The notes beneath the pieces were generated by a model. The model was not told the origin of the DNA, made no database searches, and saw only the letters and a list, made by a program, of their open reading frames with translations. Below are positions 1 to 11,939 of a DNA stretch of 64,000 bases, piece after piece. The position numbers and the translations under genes were made by a program. The DNA lies in assembly GCA_900074885.1 (NCBI GenBank), contig FJUW01000005.1:340242-404241 (forward strand), in the 5' to 3' direction. How positions within the stretch are numbered: position 1 is the stretch's first letter; every line of letters begins with the position of its first letter. The stretch is from Rhynchosporium graminicola. Taxonomy: Eukaryota > Ascomycota > Leotiomycetes > Helotiales > Ploettnerulaceae.

Positions 1-3000
1 CGATCAAGGGAAGTAGAAGTAAATCAAGCTAAGCTATAATCTTAATAATCGTTATATTAATTATAATTACCATATTAACTCCTACTACTATTCCGTACAC
101 TTCTGAAGTAAGAGATAATCGAGTAACTCTTTTAGATTTAGTAGAACTAGCGTAAATTAAATTACCGCGTATAATAAATTAATCTCTCTCGACGATTAAA
201 GATTCGTTATTAATAGTAATTAAGTAGCTAAGTTAGGAACTTAAATCTTTATTATTAGCAAAAGATCTATTAATAAACACGAAGATCTTAGTAGTAGAAA
301 GGTCTAAATCGATATATTTAATACCACGGTCTAAGTTATCTATTTGCTACTATAGACGCTTATTCAGAGCTCGTACGTTATCTTTAGTAGGGTTTTAGTA
401 CTAGGCTACTACTAACAAATCGAAGGAAGCTTCGGGTTAGTAAATTAAAGTAATATATGCCCCTCTTACGCGTTACTCCATGTATTTCTGATTATAATTA
501 GCAGTAGTTTCATCCACTAGTTAGATCTTCTTCGCTTAACCTTTCTATCTTAGAAAGAAGTAGTCCTCTCTCTTTACGATCAAATAGCTATTAAAGTTAA
601 ATTAGTAGTAGAGCGTTAATATCTCTCTTGATTTAGTAGTAATCTTAGCTTTAGCGAGTTATTATTCTTTAAGATCAAGAAACTCCTTTATAGTAATACT
701 AAAAGTATTATTAGTTTATAATCTAGCGATTCTAAAGCACTTCTTATTAGTGGAAATCAACAAATAAGAGTTATAAGTCGAAGTTTCCATATAGAGGCGC
801 TCGATATAGTAAAAGTAATAAGTAACCTACCAATAGGTACTAGCTTCCGGAATACTATATAAAGCCTTCAATACTACTATAAGAGTACTAGGAGGATACA
901 AATAATATAATTCCTTCGGAATACGTACTAGAATTAAGCGCTTAAGAAGAGAATTTAACTAGGTATATACTTAGGTAATATCTCTCAGGTAAATTAAAGC
1001 TCCTCTCTTTTCAAAGCTTAGCGCAAGTGATATAATAATCTTCTAGCTTAGACGTTAAATTATAGGTAATTAAGTAAGAATTTCTTATTTACCTTTATCG
1101 TTATAAGCTTAGATAACGATTTGTGACTTTTTAAAGAGTACCGGCGTTAATTTGCCCTTAATCGATCGTACGAATCGAGCGTCGAAGATTCTAGTACTAG
1201 CATACTTATTATAGTCGTATTAGACGAATTTAAATACTCCTTACGCTAGTAGACCTTTAATTTCTTACTAATCTGACGCTTAGAAAGGTTCACTAGGCAT
1301 AGTAATCACTCCCTCCTAGCGTAGCTTCTTCGAGAGCTCTAAATCGGCCTTTTCCAGCCGGCTTAAGAAAGCTATATTTACCTCTTTTTCAAATAGCACT
1401 TCTACTAGCATATACTCGTCGAAGTAATCGTCTTTAGCTTTAGTTTCAGCTAAAAACTTAGCTTTAATAGTAAATCTGCAGCGTAGAATCCGACCGCGGG
1501 TACTCTTCCTTACTTATAATAGTTCTTCCTAAACCGAGTACTCCTTATCTCCGCTATTATCTTATAGTAGTAATTCGCTATCGTCTTCGTACTCGGATTA
1601 AGGTCAGAGGTAAAGTTTAATAATAGTAGATCGGAATCTCTTTAGCCCTAAGTCCAGCTATACGACGCATATTTCTCCTTCTATAGAGATTAGCTTAAAA
1701 GGACTAGTCCATCTAGGTCGATTATTAGTAGTTTTCTCTCTCCAGACCCTCACTTCTAAATTCAAAAGTAAGCTAAGCGTATCAGAGGTATCTAGACTAT
1801 TTCTTATAGCTAGAGCGTCTACTACGCTTCTTCCGGCGACTAATTAGCGTAGTTCCTTCGTAGCTTTAGAGATAGTGAGAGCTTATTAAGTAATCGTAAG
1901 AGATAGAGCGTCCTTATCAGATAATCGTAGATAAGTACTAAAGACTAGAAGTATTAGTATAAGACCTTTTAGACCTACTATATTATTAATTACCTTAATA
2001 GCTATTTATAGTATTACTTCTCTTGAAACTCCCTAGCCCTTTAGTTCATCTTTAATAATCTTATATACTCGTCGCAGTATACTATAATACCTCTCCACCT
2101 TACCGATAGCGTTATATACCTCTACAAGTACTTCTACGACCTCGATTAATATAGATTTAGTATTCTAATAGAACTCAGTAGATAAGAAGTTAGTACTAGC
2201 ATTATAGATAACTCTATTAGGAGATCTAACGTAGACGTCGATCTAGTAGTAGCAGAAAGCGCTCTAAACTATATCTACTAATATATCTTTTAGCTATTTA
2301 GTAGCGTTAAAAGCTATAGTATCGTCGATAATATAAAGTACTAGCTTTCTATAAAGATATATAATATCTAAGATAACTAAGTAGTTGAAATTAATATTAT
2401 CTTTCAAGGTAAATTTAAATCTGCCGGGCGATTTTGCATATAATTAGCAGTAGTAGCAGATCTCTTAGATCTTCTTCAGTATAGCAGAATCGACCTTATA
2501 GCCCGTATAGTCGAGTACTTTCTGAAGTCGTAGTATTAATAAGTATCTAAGGCGTCTATGGATCTATCGTAATTCGCCCTCCGTAAGGTAATAAACTAAC
2601 GTATCTTTAGACTTAAGTATTATCTATAGATATCCCTACTTACGTACAACTAGTATAACCTTATCTTCCTACTATAGAACGTTTCGTAAGTTATTAAACT
2701 TCACTCCGAGTCTATCTATATCTTATAGGTATATAAGAAAGGGTATATTTACTCTGACGACGTAAAAAGTAATAATTCCGACTAGAGTTAGCATATAGAT
2801 AATTCCTTTAATCTAAGAGCTTCCGGATCCGAAAATAATAGAATTTAGTAGTAAAGAGGTATCTAATTTGATACTCGGATACTCTTTCTATAAAGTAATA
2901 AACTATACCTCTCTAGCAGAAGATATGCTAGAAGTACTTATATCCGGTATAATACCTTGAAATTAACTACTCGAATATCTATTAGTAAATATAAAGGTTT

Positions 3001-5190
3001 CGGATAATAATAAAGAGGTAAGCTTAATACCGAATTTATTGTCTTTAGTAAAGGCATAGTAAGCTGAATTATTAGCAAGAGTCTCTATAGCTTAGAGAGC
3101 GTTAATCTGACCGAATTCAGTAACAAAGTATTCGTTTTCATTACTATAATCGTAGTTTTCTATAGTCTAGTAGTATTTACTATCTCCCTCACTTTCAAGG
3201 TCTATAAGACTTTTAATTCCTTCGTATTCAGTTAAGAAAGTAGCGTAAGTTTAAGGTATAAGGTCTTCGGTAGTATATACCGCTCCCTAGCGCTTATACT
3301 CTAGGTAAGCTTATTTTCTCTCTTTAAGAGTATACTTTATAGACTAATAGTCTACTTTCTTATAAACGTTATACTTTAGCGTATACGATCTACCGCTAGA
3401 TAAAGGTCGGAAGCTACTATAGCCTCTACCTCTCTCTCTACCTCTATTTCTTCCTCTATATCTACCTCTATGTTCCGACGAGTTATAGTACTTTCTATCT
3501 ACCTAATTCTGATTATTCTCGCTGTTATAGTACTCCGGAGGTAAGGTAAAGTACGCAGCAGATAGAGTTAACTTCTCAGAGGTTTTCGTTCCGATAGAGG
3601 CTTATAGTTAAGCGCAAATACCTTCAAAAGTTAAAGCTAGGTTAAATAGTACTAATTCATACTCTAGAACTCCTCTGCAGGCGGCGATAACTTAATCTCG
3701 GAGGTTATATTTATATTAGTACTCCTTTATAAGGCTATGCTGATACTTCTATAGAGTATTAATAGTAATTTCAAGGTATTTAAGGCGACTCTTTCCGGCG
3801 TTCTTTAGATTATAGATAACCTTATCTATATAGATTTCACGCTAGTAGCGTAGATATTCTTAAAGGTTTTCTTAAGTTTAGAAGTACTATTTTATTATAG
3901 TTACTATAAGCTCAAAGTTATATCTACGCTTAGTAATCTTATTATAATAGAATTACTAAGCGCGACCTTTCAGTATAGTTATAAAGGCAGGTTCAAATTA
4001 ATCAATTCCGAGCTTCGTATACTAATCCAGGAAGTACTAGAGCTTTATATCTAAGATATCAAAGAGCTTACCTCCGTACTTATTATCGTCGTTATAGTAG
4101 CATTTCATCAAGTCGATTAACAGGTGTCTACTAAGGTCAGTATTAGCGCTATTATTACCCTCCGAGAGTAGAAAGTAAGAGTATAGTTAGTATAATAGTT
4201 TATTCAATAGATCTAGAGGTAGAGGAGGTAGAAAAGGTAGAAAACCGCCTATAAGAGGTTACAAGGGGTCTTTTAGTAGTAGTAGTATACGAATTTAGAA
4301 GTATTCTAGTCGTAATTTACTAATTTCCAGTTATTCCTTTTTATACTCTTCATTCCATAGTTCTATAGTAGTTTCAGTTAAGCAGTCGTATATTCTCTGA
4401 GCTAGAGAGATATTTCTATGATTTAGATTAACTCGAACGCGTCTAAGTATTAGTATCTCCCTTAACGCCTTTAGTAAGTTTCTATTTATAGTTTTAAAGG
4501 TATCTATAGTCTAACTATCAAAATCCTAGCGGAATTAATCCTATAGCGCCTTTTCTAGGTATTTACTATACTTATCCTGATAAGTCTCGATTGCAAGGTA
4601 AATATAGTTATTTAGTACTAGTTCCTTATAGTACTCTTCGTTAGATAGATCTACGGAAAGTCCTTAGTAGTCCGGATTAAGCTTGAATTTGATATCCTGC
4701 GGTAAGAGGATTATTTTAGCGGTAATTTACTACTAGAATAAGGCTTTAGATTATTCCGCGAGCTGAAGATAGATAAATAGATAACTAAATAGATAGATAA
4801 GAGGATAGAAGCTTAGAAACTTCCGTTTGATAGAAAAGACAGGTAGCTATATTAACACGTGAGGTCTATACTAAGAGCGTAGATAACGCTAAAGAGAGAG
4901 TTTTATTTTACCGCGGGTAAGGTAGAAATCGATTCTTAAACTTCTGAGTATCTGGGAATACTCGTTAGTATAAACTTAGTAAGATCTTTAGCTGAAATTC
5001 AGCTGATATCTCCCTTGAATATCTCTTCTGGAAACCTTACTATCTGTAGTTAATAGTAAAGTTAACTACTAATTAGTATTAGTATTATAGGTATCGCGAT
5101 AGTTTTATAGTTTCAGGCTCCCTAAATAGTTATATTCAGTAAGTCTCTAGAGCTACGATTTCTATGGAGAGTTAATTATATATAGTGTAA
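1..5190 (-). mobile_element. RIP-decayed Ty1/Copia retrotransposon (element F), 3' end beyond window
   Basis: Read on the minus strand, the domain order is that of a Copia polyprotein. A Gag zinc knuckle lies at 3329-3376 (KCNVCKKVDHWSIKHT after undoing RIP), preceded by an Arg-Gly-rich stretch at about 3415-3480. The GAG-pre-integrase domain is at about 2448-2595 (LTEGELRQIHRRLGH ending in CHHC). Reverse transcriptase is at about 600-1700, with a segment near 715-860 reading like GIPEAGTHWW, and RNase H probably runs into the window start. Nearly all CpA/TpG is lost, leaving many in-frame TAG/TAA, so it is not coding today. The right boundary is set by the return of normal base composition near 5190. 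I found no LTR or target-site duplication there, so that edge is uncertain by about 100 bp. The other LTR lies outside the window. Confidence 0.85.
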
Positions 5191-5825
5191 CTCTCCCTTT
5201 ATCAGTCAAGGCAGGTAAACTCCCTTTATTGACTGCAGAGCTCCAAACAGTTTAGCTATAGCAGCACTTTTCGTGATCGCTAGAAAACAAGAATATGAAC
5301 CCCTTGTCGAATGTCAGATTCTAGGTGCGAATGGTCTGAGCACTTGCTTTCGTTCATATACCACCCTCCATGTGACATCGGATGGAAGGGTGTTAGAAGT
5401 ATGTCAGGCAGAGGCACGTTTGCAAGGATAGTGAAACAAGTTACTTATCATCTGAATGTTGAATTCTGAATCGTTTGAAAAGGGTTGCGGGTTTATTCGC
5501 GAAGGTAGCCGTAGTCTTGAAACTTTTCATAGTTAGAACTGTTTTTCAGTGAGGCACAATTCCTGGGATGCTAAGTAATTCGCTTTCGCAGGCTGAGTGA
5601 CTAAGCACAATACCCTACAGAGTAGAAGGCAACTCGACTATCATCGTTCAAAGTAAAAAAACTTTTCATAAAAAGCCCGATACGAAACACAGACTTATGA
5701 AGTAGGATTAATATGATATCATAAAAATTCACAGATAGAAGATGTCCATTATGTAGATTATCTCCGCAGTGTGTGTTGTAGCATCGTGCATGCTCTGAAA
5801 GCTAATGAGAAACTCAGTAACCTTA
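5191..5825. other. Gene-free spacer
   Basis: Base composition is normal, with CA and TG present. I see no reading frame, splice pattern or RNA gene worth calling. It is the transition from the decayed Copia element to single-copy DNA. Confidence 0.5.
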
Positions 5826-5937
5826 CTCGCTTTCTCCGTGGGTCTGAACATGTCAGGGCTTATATCAAGGATCCTATTTATTCAAATATGTCCTGCAAAC
5901 CCACAGTGACGAGGTTCAGACCAACGGAGAGAGCGAG
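5826..5937. repeat. 112-bp inverted-repeat element (MITE-like), family T1
   Basis: The left end reads CTCGCTTTCTCCGTGGGTCT and continues GAAC. The right end is its near-perfect inverse, ending GAGAGAGCGAG. The same terminus occurs at 48466-48501 and, inverted, at 63068-63114, where the two ends flank a larger element. The inner sequence GTGGGTTT is also shared with the 63-kb copy. No clear target-site duplication was found, so the exact ends are approximate. Confidence 0.65.
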
Positions 5938-6804
5938 CAGTGAGTAGTGAGGAACTCATGAACCCCTCTCCCATCACCTCTTCCTGCCAGCCAGCCTCCA
6001 GCATCGGCTCTATCCTGTGTTAAGTACCACTGTGAAAGCGGAGCGGCATGATCAGAGTTTTTTGTGGTCCTTCCTTTTCTGGGGGGTTTCATGCGGGGTA
6101 AGGCTGTATAAGCAGAGATTTGCGTATTATGAGTCGTATACAGGATGGGGTCTAGGGATGATGGAGAATGAAGATTGATCCATGGAATTACCCGAGTAGG
6201 TACCCAGACATACTTCGTATCATGGGTAAATATTACACATTCGCCGTCTGTGCACTTACTCGAAGGCTGACCTGTTCAGGGAAATACAAGTTAAGACTGT
6301 AGGTAAAGACATGATTCGTCCTTATGGACCCTCCTAGCTGCATGGAAATGACTAGAAGGGGCCCCAGATGGCGTTGTGTAGATTATTCACCACCGGCTGT
6401 ACCAGGTTTATATAAAAGGCCATGCGAACGAATATACATAATCTATGATACTACTCCTTCATTGGGAAATCCGTCGATAGCAATTAAGTATCCCTTGTCA
6501 AGAATGAAAAAACATCCGGATACAGCGAACATTGCGGAGGGACGTGCGTACGGTAACCTTCATGAATACGAGCGCGAAAGAAAGAGAGTTTTCATGACCA
6601 GTGTTCATACTTCTGTGTTTCTCACATCGGATTATATATCCGCAGGCCACGGAAGTTCAAGCCAGCCCCGGAAAGACCCCTTCTTTTTGCTTGCTTCCGG
6701 TCTGTCGCATTAGGTTGTAGATCTTTTCTTCTTTCTCCTTCCACCGTTGGTAAAGTCAAAGCTCTCAAACCTCGCCTCAGAGGAAAGCCAGCCCTCTCTC
6801 GGAG
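5938..6804. other. Gene-free spacer
   Basis: Composition is ordinary. A 129-codon open frame at 6324-6713 has no recognisable motif, no intron signals and no domain, and I do not call it. Nothing else was seen. Confidence 0.4.
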
Positions 6805-7036
6805 TACGGAGGTACCCTTCGTGCAGCTGGTACTACAATACCCCTTACCCGAGGTTTTTGTAAGGGTCCCCGACAACTTGACGCTCTTCTTGATTGGGTT
6901 GTGAACAGACAGAAGATCTGGTGTGCACAAGCCATAGCACGGAACAGTCGCAACTGTACGTATGTAATAGGGAAAGGTTTAGACCCTGCAGAAACTGGGG
7001 TAGAAGATACTGTACCAGCTGTACGATACCTCCGTA
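6805..7036. repeat. 230-bp inverted-repeat element flanked by TA (Tc1/mariner-type MITE candidate)
   Basis: The left end is TACGGAGGTACCCTTCGTGC and the right end is its imperfect inverse, finishing GATACCTCCGTA. Both arms contain CAGCTGGTAC and a TACCCC block. The flanking TA dinucleotides (6805-6806 and 7035-7036) fit a TA target duplication. The CGGAGGT terminus resembles the MITEs at 17127 and 19294. No transposase is present. Confidence 0.55.
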
Positions 7037-8211
7037 CGGTACTTCCTAAATTCGCATAACTAATCAGTCAAAGAACACAGAAGACCGTCGCAAAACCCTC
7101 TTTTGGGCGTGACACTATTGAATTATGTATTAACCGAACGTGAAAGGAAACGGTGCTGAACTATTTAAAAGAAGTGCCGCTATCTTGTAGTGTATTTTTC
7201 TTCTACCTTGAAATTATAGCTGTGTCACCTGTTTAAGCAATCATCCGTACTCTAAACAAGCGAGAATGTATAAACTCGACAAAAGACCCCTTGTTACAGG
7301 CGATTTTTTAAGATAAGCAGAGGATCGGAGATCCCGAGGGTTATACTCTTCTGCTATTCAAAAGCGTCTCTATCGTTTGATACAAAGAATATCTGTTTCG
7401 ATTCATGATTGTTAAATTATTATCACGCTCCTACAGGTCCGGGTTTTGGTATGCGGATAACTGTGTAAACCGGGAGCCTCACCGTCTCTTGTATACGTAT
7501 GGCGATTTGGATGTGCGGATAATACCCGTACACCGGCAGACCAGGCAGACGAAGGCGATGAAGCGTTTAACTATTGCCAAAAGCGTTTAGGTCTCCCGGT
7601 TGGACTATTGAATCCCTGGGTAGGTATTTAACCATCTCCCAAGTGGTCGTCACTCTCTTCCGATGGATGCATCTTTCTGAAGTGAGGATAGCTCGGACAG
7701 GAGATGAAACAGACGTACCTGATTGTATCTTTGGCAAAGTCTGTGAAGACTTCCCGCAATTCGTCAACTCCACAGATGGAATATTGCCCAGAACAAATAG
7801 ACCCCAGGTTTACCCAAGAACAATCAGGATCTGACTCGGCGCCGCATATTCAGGTCATGGGGACCAGGGTGGGCCAGTCAGCCTTGGCTTCATTCAATAC
7901 TGGTGCCCCCGGCAATGTTTTCTGGGGAAGTGTTAAAGTCGTTGACGAATCAGAGTACTCCATCTGAGGCTGATGATGATGTAGTGTGTTCCGTTCAACG
8001 AATCAGATGTGTTTCATTTATGGGGAAGTTGGCCGAAAGGTGGGGTAAATCTGCCCCGGACCCAGGGATCTGGCTTCGCTTGTGGGCTGGGCGGGCTGGG
8101 CGGTAAGTGGGATTGTGGGAGAAAAGGCAGGTTTGTTGGGATGGGGCTGGGAGAGGAGAGACGAGAGGGGAGAGGAGAAAATAGGCAAGATGTTGCGAAT
8201 AAACATTTTGT
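7037..8211. other. Gene-free spacer with short overlapping open frames
   Basis: Several overlapping frames of 60-90 codons occur on both strands between 7405 and 8257. None has a domain, a signal peptide or a consistent splice model, so I treat them as chance. No RNA gene was seen. Confidence 0.4.
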
Positions 8212-8332
8212 AATTACATATGTACATTAATATATATATATGTATATATGTATACACATATATACATATATATATATGAATGTACTAATTATATTTAGTC
8301 ACAAATAGAGTTGTACAAACTCTACTTAATCA
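8212..8332. repeat. AT-rich palindrome and short direct repeats
   Basis: A TA/TG/CA alternating tract at about 8227-8275 is flanked by inverted copies of TAATTACATATGTACATTAA and the matching AATGTACTAATTA, so the block can fold on itself. Just after it, GAGTTGTACAAACTC is a perfect 15-nt inverted repeat between two copies of CACAAATA. Confidence 0.6.
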
Positions 8333-9119
8333 CAAATATGATCATTCCTATCTACGAAGTATGAGTGCAACAGACTTAGGTCAAGGCCGGGCGGGACCAG
8401 GCAATTGCCGTTGCGGTCAGGCAAGCATAGAAAGAACATGGGAAGCTAAATCTGTCGTGTGAGTTGAAGAGGCGGAGGAGGCGGAGGGAGCAGGAGGAGT
8501 GGATGAACTATTGCACTTTAGTTCTACCTAATACCGAGTATGAAGATCGGCTGAAGCATAACCACTTTCGGCACTCGAATAGAGTCTGGGGCTAACCGAT
8601 CTTAACCTAAGCTAATAACCAGTCGCATTCATGCATCTGGTTCTTTGCCATGCTTTGCTTTGCTCTTCAACCCATCTTCATGCACCCCCGAAACACAACG
8701 TCTGAGGTAGAAACAGAGACGAACTGAGTTTCCTGGAGACTTCGCGGATTGATCCCCTTTCGACTCGTATACTGCCGAACGATTGGGTGGTTGTGGGTTC
8801 ATCGCATCTGCGAAACCGAGGATACGCCTCAGCCGAAACGAGTCCAATCCAACTGCGATACCGTCTCGTCTCTGCTCCTGGACTCGATCTGCATAGAGAC
8901 GAGTATCACGAAGGCTGCCCGGAGCATTTCAACCGCCAACTCTCCAATACAGACAATCAACAAGACAGAGAAAACACTACATTCGCTATGTGGCTTTGGG
9001 GCAAGTAAAGAGGCGAATGACATCTTTCCATGGCGTCGGATTTGGAATTGGATACAACGACGACCATGACATAATTTCATCTACATTTTCCGACTACGAT
9101 ACCAACAACATCTACAGCG
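8333..9119 (+). promoter_or_regulatory. Upstream region of the rhodopsin-MFS gene
   Basis: This is the 0.8 kb before the start codon at 9120. A purine-rich GGAGG-type tract (about 8466-8503) is the only compositional feature. I see no convincing TATA box. The 5' untranslated region probably lies in the last few hundred bases, which contain CT-rich and CAACA-rich stretches. Short frames at 8629-9080 on both strands are not supported as genes. Confidence 0.3.
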
Positions 9120-11939
9120 ATGTCCGACTTTAATCGGACTATGCCCAGTCGAGGCCGAACAGTCTTTGTAGTCACAACTATCACTTTTGTACTTGCTTCT
9201 TTCTTTGTGATCGCGCGATTGATCAGTCGTTTTGGGGTATTGAAACACAGGACTGCAGATGATTGGGTTATGATATTGGCTTGGGTGAGTAAATATATGG
9301 AAGGTACTCCACAACTGTGATTTCCGTGCTGATTGGAAATAGCTCCTGGCTTTCGGGTTGTCCTTTGCGATTGATTTCGGTACTGCGAGGGGATTGGGAA
9401 GACATGATGTAGACATCCCCGAATCTTGGAATAGGTCTCTTCGAGGAAGCGAATATGCGTTTACGATACTCTACGTATGTTCCTCCACATTTGAAGAGAA
9501 GTGTCTTACTGATAATCACAGAATCCTGCCTTGATGGCAACCAAAACTTCCATTTTGATCTTCTATCTCCGCATGTCGCGCAACACTCAAAAAATACTGC
9601 GCATCGCATCCTATGTCACACTCGCTATTGTAAACATCGCCGGTGTAGTTCTTACCTTTCTCAATGCTTTTCAATGCAGCCCCGTCAGCGCAGCCTACGA
9701 TCCGAAGCAGTCCAACCAGAAGTGCATATCTATCGTTACATTGTACCTGTGTTCGGCACCTGTCAACATCATTACCGATCTTGCCATCTTGGTTCTACCG
9801 ATTCCAGTTCTTACCAGTATGCGTCTACCTTCAAGACAGAAGACGATTCTGATTTTGACATTTTGTCTGGGTATCTTCGTAACGATTGTGGATGTGATCA
9901 GGATCTACTACTTGCAGCAGGCGGTGACTAATCAGACTATTGAGCAATCGAGACTGGGAACTGGCGTTGATTTTGCCTGGAATGCATCTACGGCTTTGAT
10001 GTGGTCAGCTGTGGAAGTCAACGTGGGGATCATTTGCGCCTGCATCCCAACGTTGAAACCTTTAGTCAAGCGGATCCTGCCATCTATGCTCAAAGATCGA
10101 TCGAGGGGCACATTTGAGACTGAGAAATCGGGATCTTTTTCTTCGCAACCTCCCCGAGACTCGAACGGAGGACAACGACCATCTGAGGCCGAATCGAACA
10201 CGGGTCTAAATCCATTGCCCCCAGCACACGTCGGAGCCACACAGGAAGAAGAAATGGATATGATGGGCTTCCTAACCGTCCCAGGAGGAATGGGAGCAGG
10301 CTTGGCTCCTTCAAATACTATCACCCGAACACAGACACACCGGACAGCCATCACAGAAAATACCGTTTATTTTGGTTTTGTCAACATGCGGCGACCAAAA
10401 TCTATGCTCAAGACTAGAGGTAAAGAATCGTTCAAGTACTGCTTCATGGTCACAATTCTCTTCTTCCTCTGGGGATTCTCATATGGCCTCCTCAATACCC
10501 TCAATAATGAAATTTCGCAAATCGCACACCAAACTATCGGCCAAACAATTTGTCTAACATCCGCCTACTTCGGAGCATACTTCGTCGGGGCCTTGACAGT
10601 AGGACAGTGGGTTCTCAGAGTGGGCGGCTTCAAGGCAACATTCATAACAGGTTTATGTATCTACGGCATAGGCACATTGATGTTCTGGCCTTCAGCAGTA
10701 TTAACATCTTTCCCTGGCTTCATCATCTCAAACTTTGTCGTCGGTTTCGGACTCGCCGTTACCGAAACAGCAGCGAATCCATTCCTCGCCCTCTGCGGTC
10801 CTAGCGAGTATGCCGAATTCAGACTCCTGATGGCCCAAGGGATACAAGCTAGCGCTAGTATTCTCAGCCAGATGCTAGCGGAGAAAATCTTCTTCCCAAG
10901 CGTAGCTGCAGCGTCCCTAATCGATGTACAATGGACGTACCTCGCCGTTGCGCTCTTCACCGTCATCCTCGCCCTCTTCTTTTATTACATGCCACTCCCG
11001 GAGGCCAGCGACAAAGACCTCGCCGAGCAAGCCACCAACCTTGGAATCGATACCTCCCAAAAGCTTTTTACGACTCCAAAATTAGGAATGAATCCAACTA
11101 TCCTTTGCACGTCTCTCACTCTCGCAGTATCCGCCCAATTCCTCTATGTCGCCGAGCAGGAAAGCACATCCATATTCTTTAACAAGCTTCTAGAATCACT
11201 CTCTCCGCTCCAGCCCCTCACACTCCCCGCTTCAAGTTACGGCGTCATAGGCCACACAAGCTTTGCCATGGGACGCTTCACATTCGCGCTTCTCACCCTG
11301 GTGTTCCCACCTCGTCTTCTCCTCCTCATCACGTTCGTCGGCGGTATCATCTTCGCCTTTCTCACCACCACCCTCTCTACTACCGGAAACGGGATCGCTG
11401 GTCCGGCTGTAGTATTCCTTTTCTTCGAAGGTCCAATCTTCCCCATGGTCTTCGCGACTGGTTTGAGAGGCTTAGGACGTAAGACGAAGATGGGCGCTAG
11501 TTTCCTGACGGCAGCTTGTAGCGGAGGCGCCGTATTTCCGTTCGTCATGTTGGCTGTGCAGAGGTGGAATGGGAAGAGTGTGCAATATTCATTCTGTGTC
11601 GTTGTTGCCCTTCTAACCGCTGGAGTTGTGTACCCGATATACTTGAATGCGGTGCCGAAGGTCAGGCGTGTTGTTGATCCGTTGAAAGTGGACGACATTC
11701 TGCCTCATAACGGGACTGGTCGGGTGCACTTCCCGCCTGTATTAGAGCAATGGGAGAGGGAGGGTGCGGTCAGCAGAATGAGTTATAGACTCAGTTTTAT
11801 GGTCGAGAAGATTAAGAATCCGAGACCGGGGAGTGGTGGGCCTTGGGTGGAGCATAAGGAAAGTATAGCTGCAGAGCCGGGAAGTGGAAGTGGAGATAGA
11901 AATGAGGATAGAGGCGTAGGCGGACAAGGCAAGGGCTGA
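9120..11939 (+). CDS. Rhodopsin/SAT4-domain membrane protein fused to a fucose-permease-like MFS transporter
   Basis: The model has three exons: 9120-9284, 9343-9474 and 9522-11939. The 58-bp and 47-bp introns are both phase 0, GT..AG, with a CTGAT branch site, and the product is 904 residues. Residues about 15-300 match the fungal rhodopsin/SAT4 family: TADDWVMILAW, TARGLGRHDVD, TKTSILIFYLRM, the FQCSP...YDP..Q.C loop, and DLAILVLPIPVL followed by LPSRQK, with about seven hydrophobic segments. After a polar linker (about 300-385) the same frame enters an MFS domain at Met388. ILFFLWGFSYGLLNTLNNEI and the ANPFLALCG region are typical of the FucP-type sugar permeases, with about 12 membrane segments. 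Both halves should sit in a membrane. The family suggests sugar uptake for the MFS half; the role of the SAT4 half is unknown. No stop or obvious intron separates the halves. A separate start at Met388 (10386) would be the alternative. Confidence 0.87.

Noticed and set aside
6324..6930. Open frames of 129 (+) and 102 (-) codons
   Set aside because: No domain, signal or splice support, they overlap each other, and the second runs into the inverted-repeat element at 6805.
7405..8257. Cluster of overlapping 60-90 codon frames on both strands
   Set aside because: Overlap in several frames without motifs or introns linking them; consistent with chance in normal-composition DNA.
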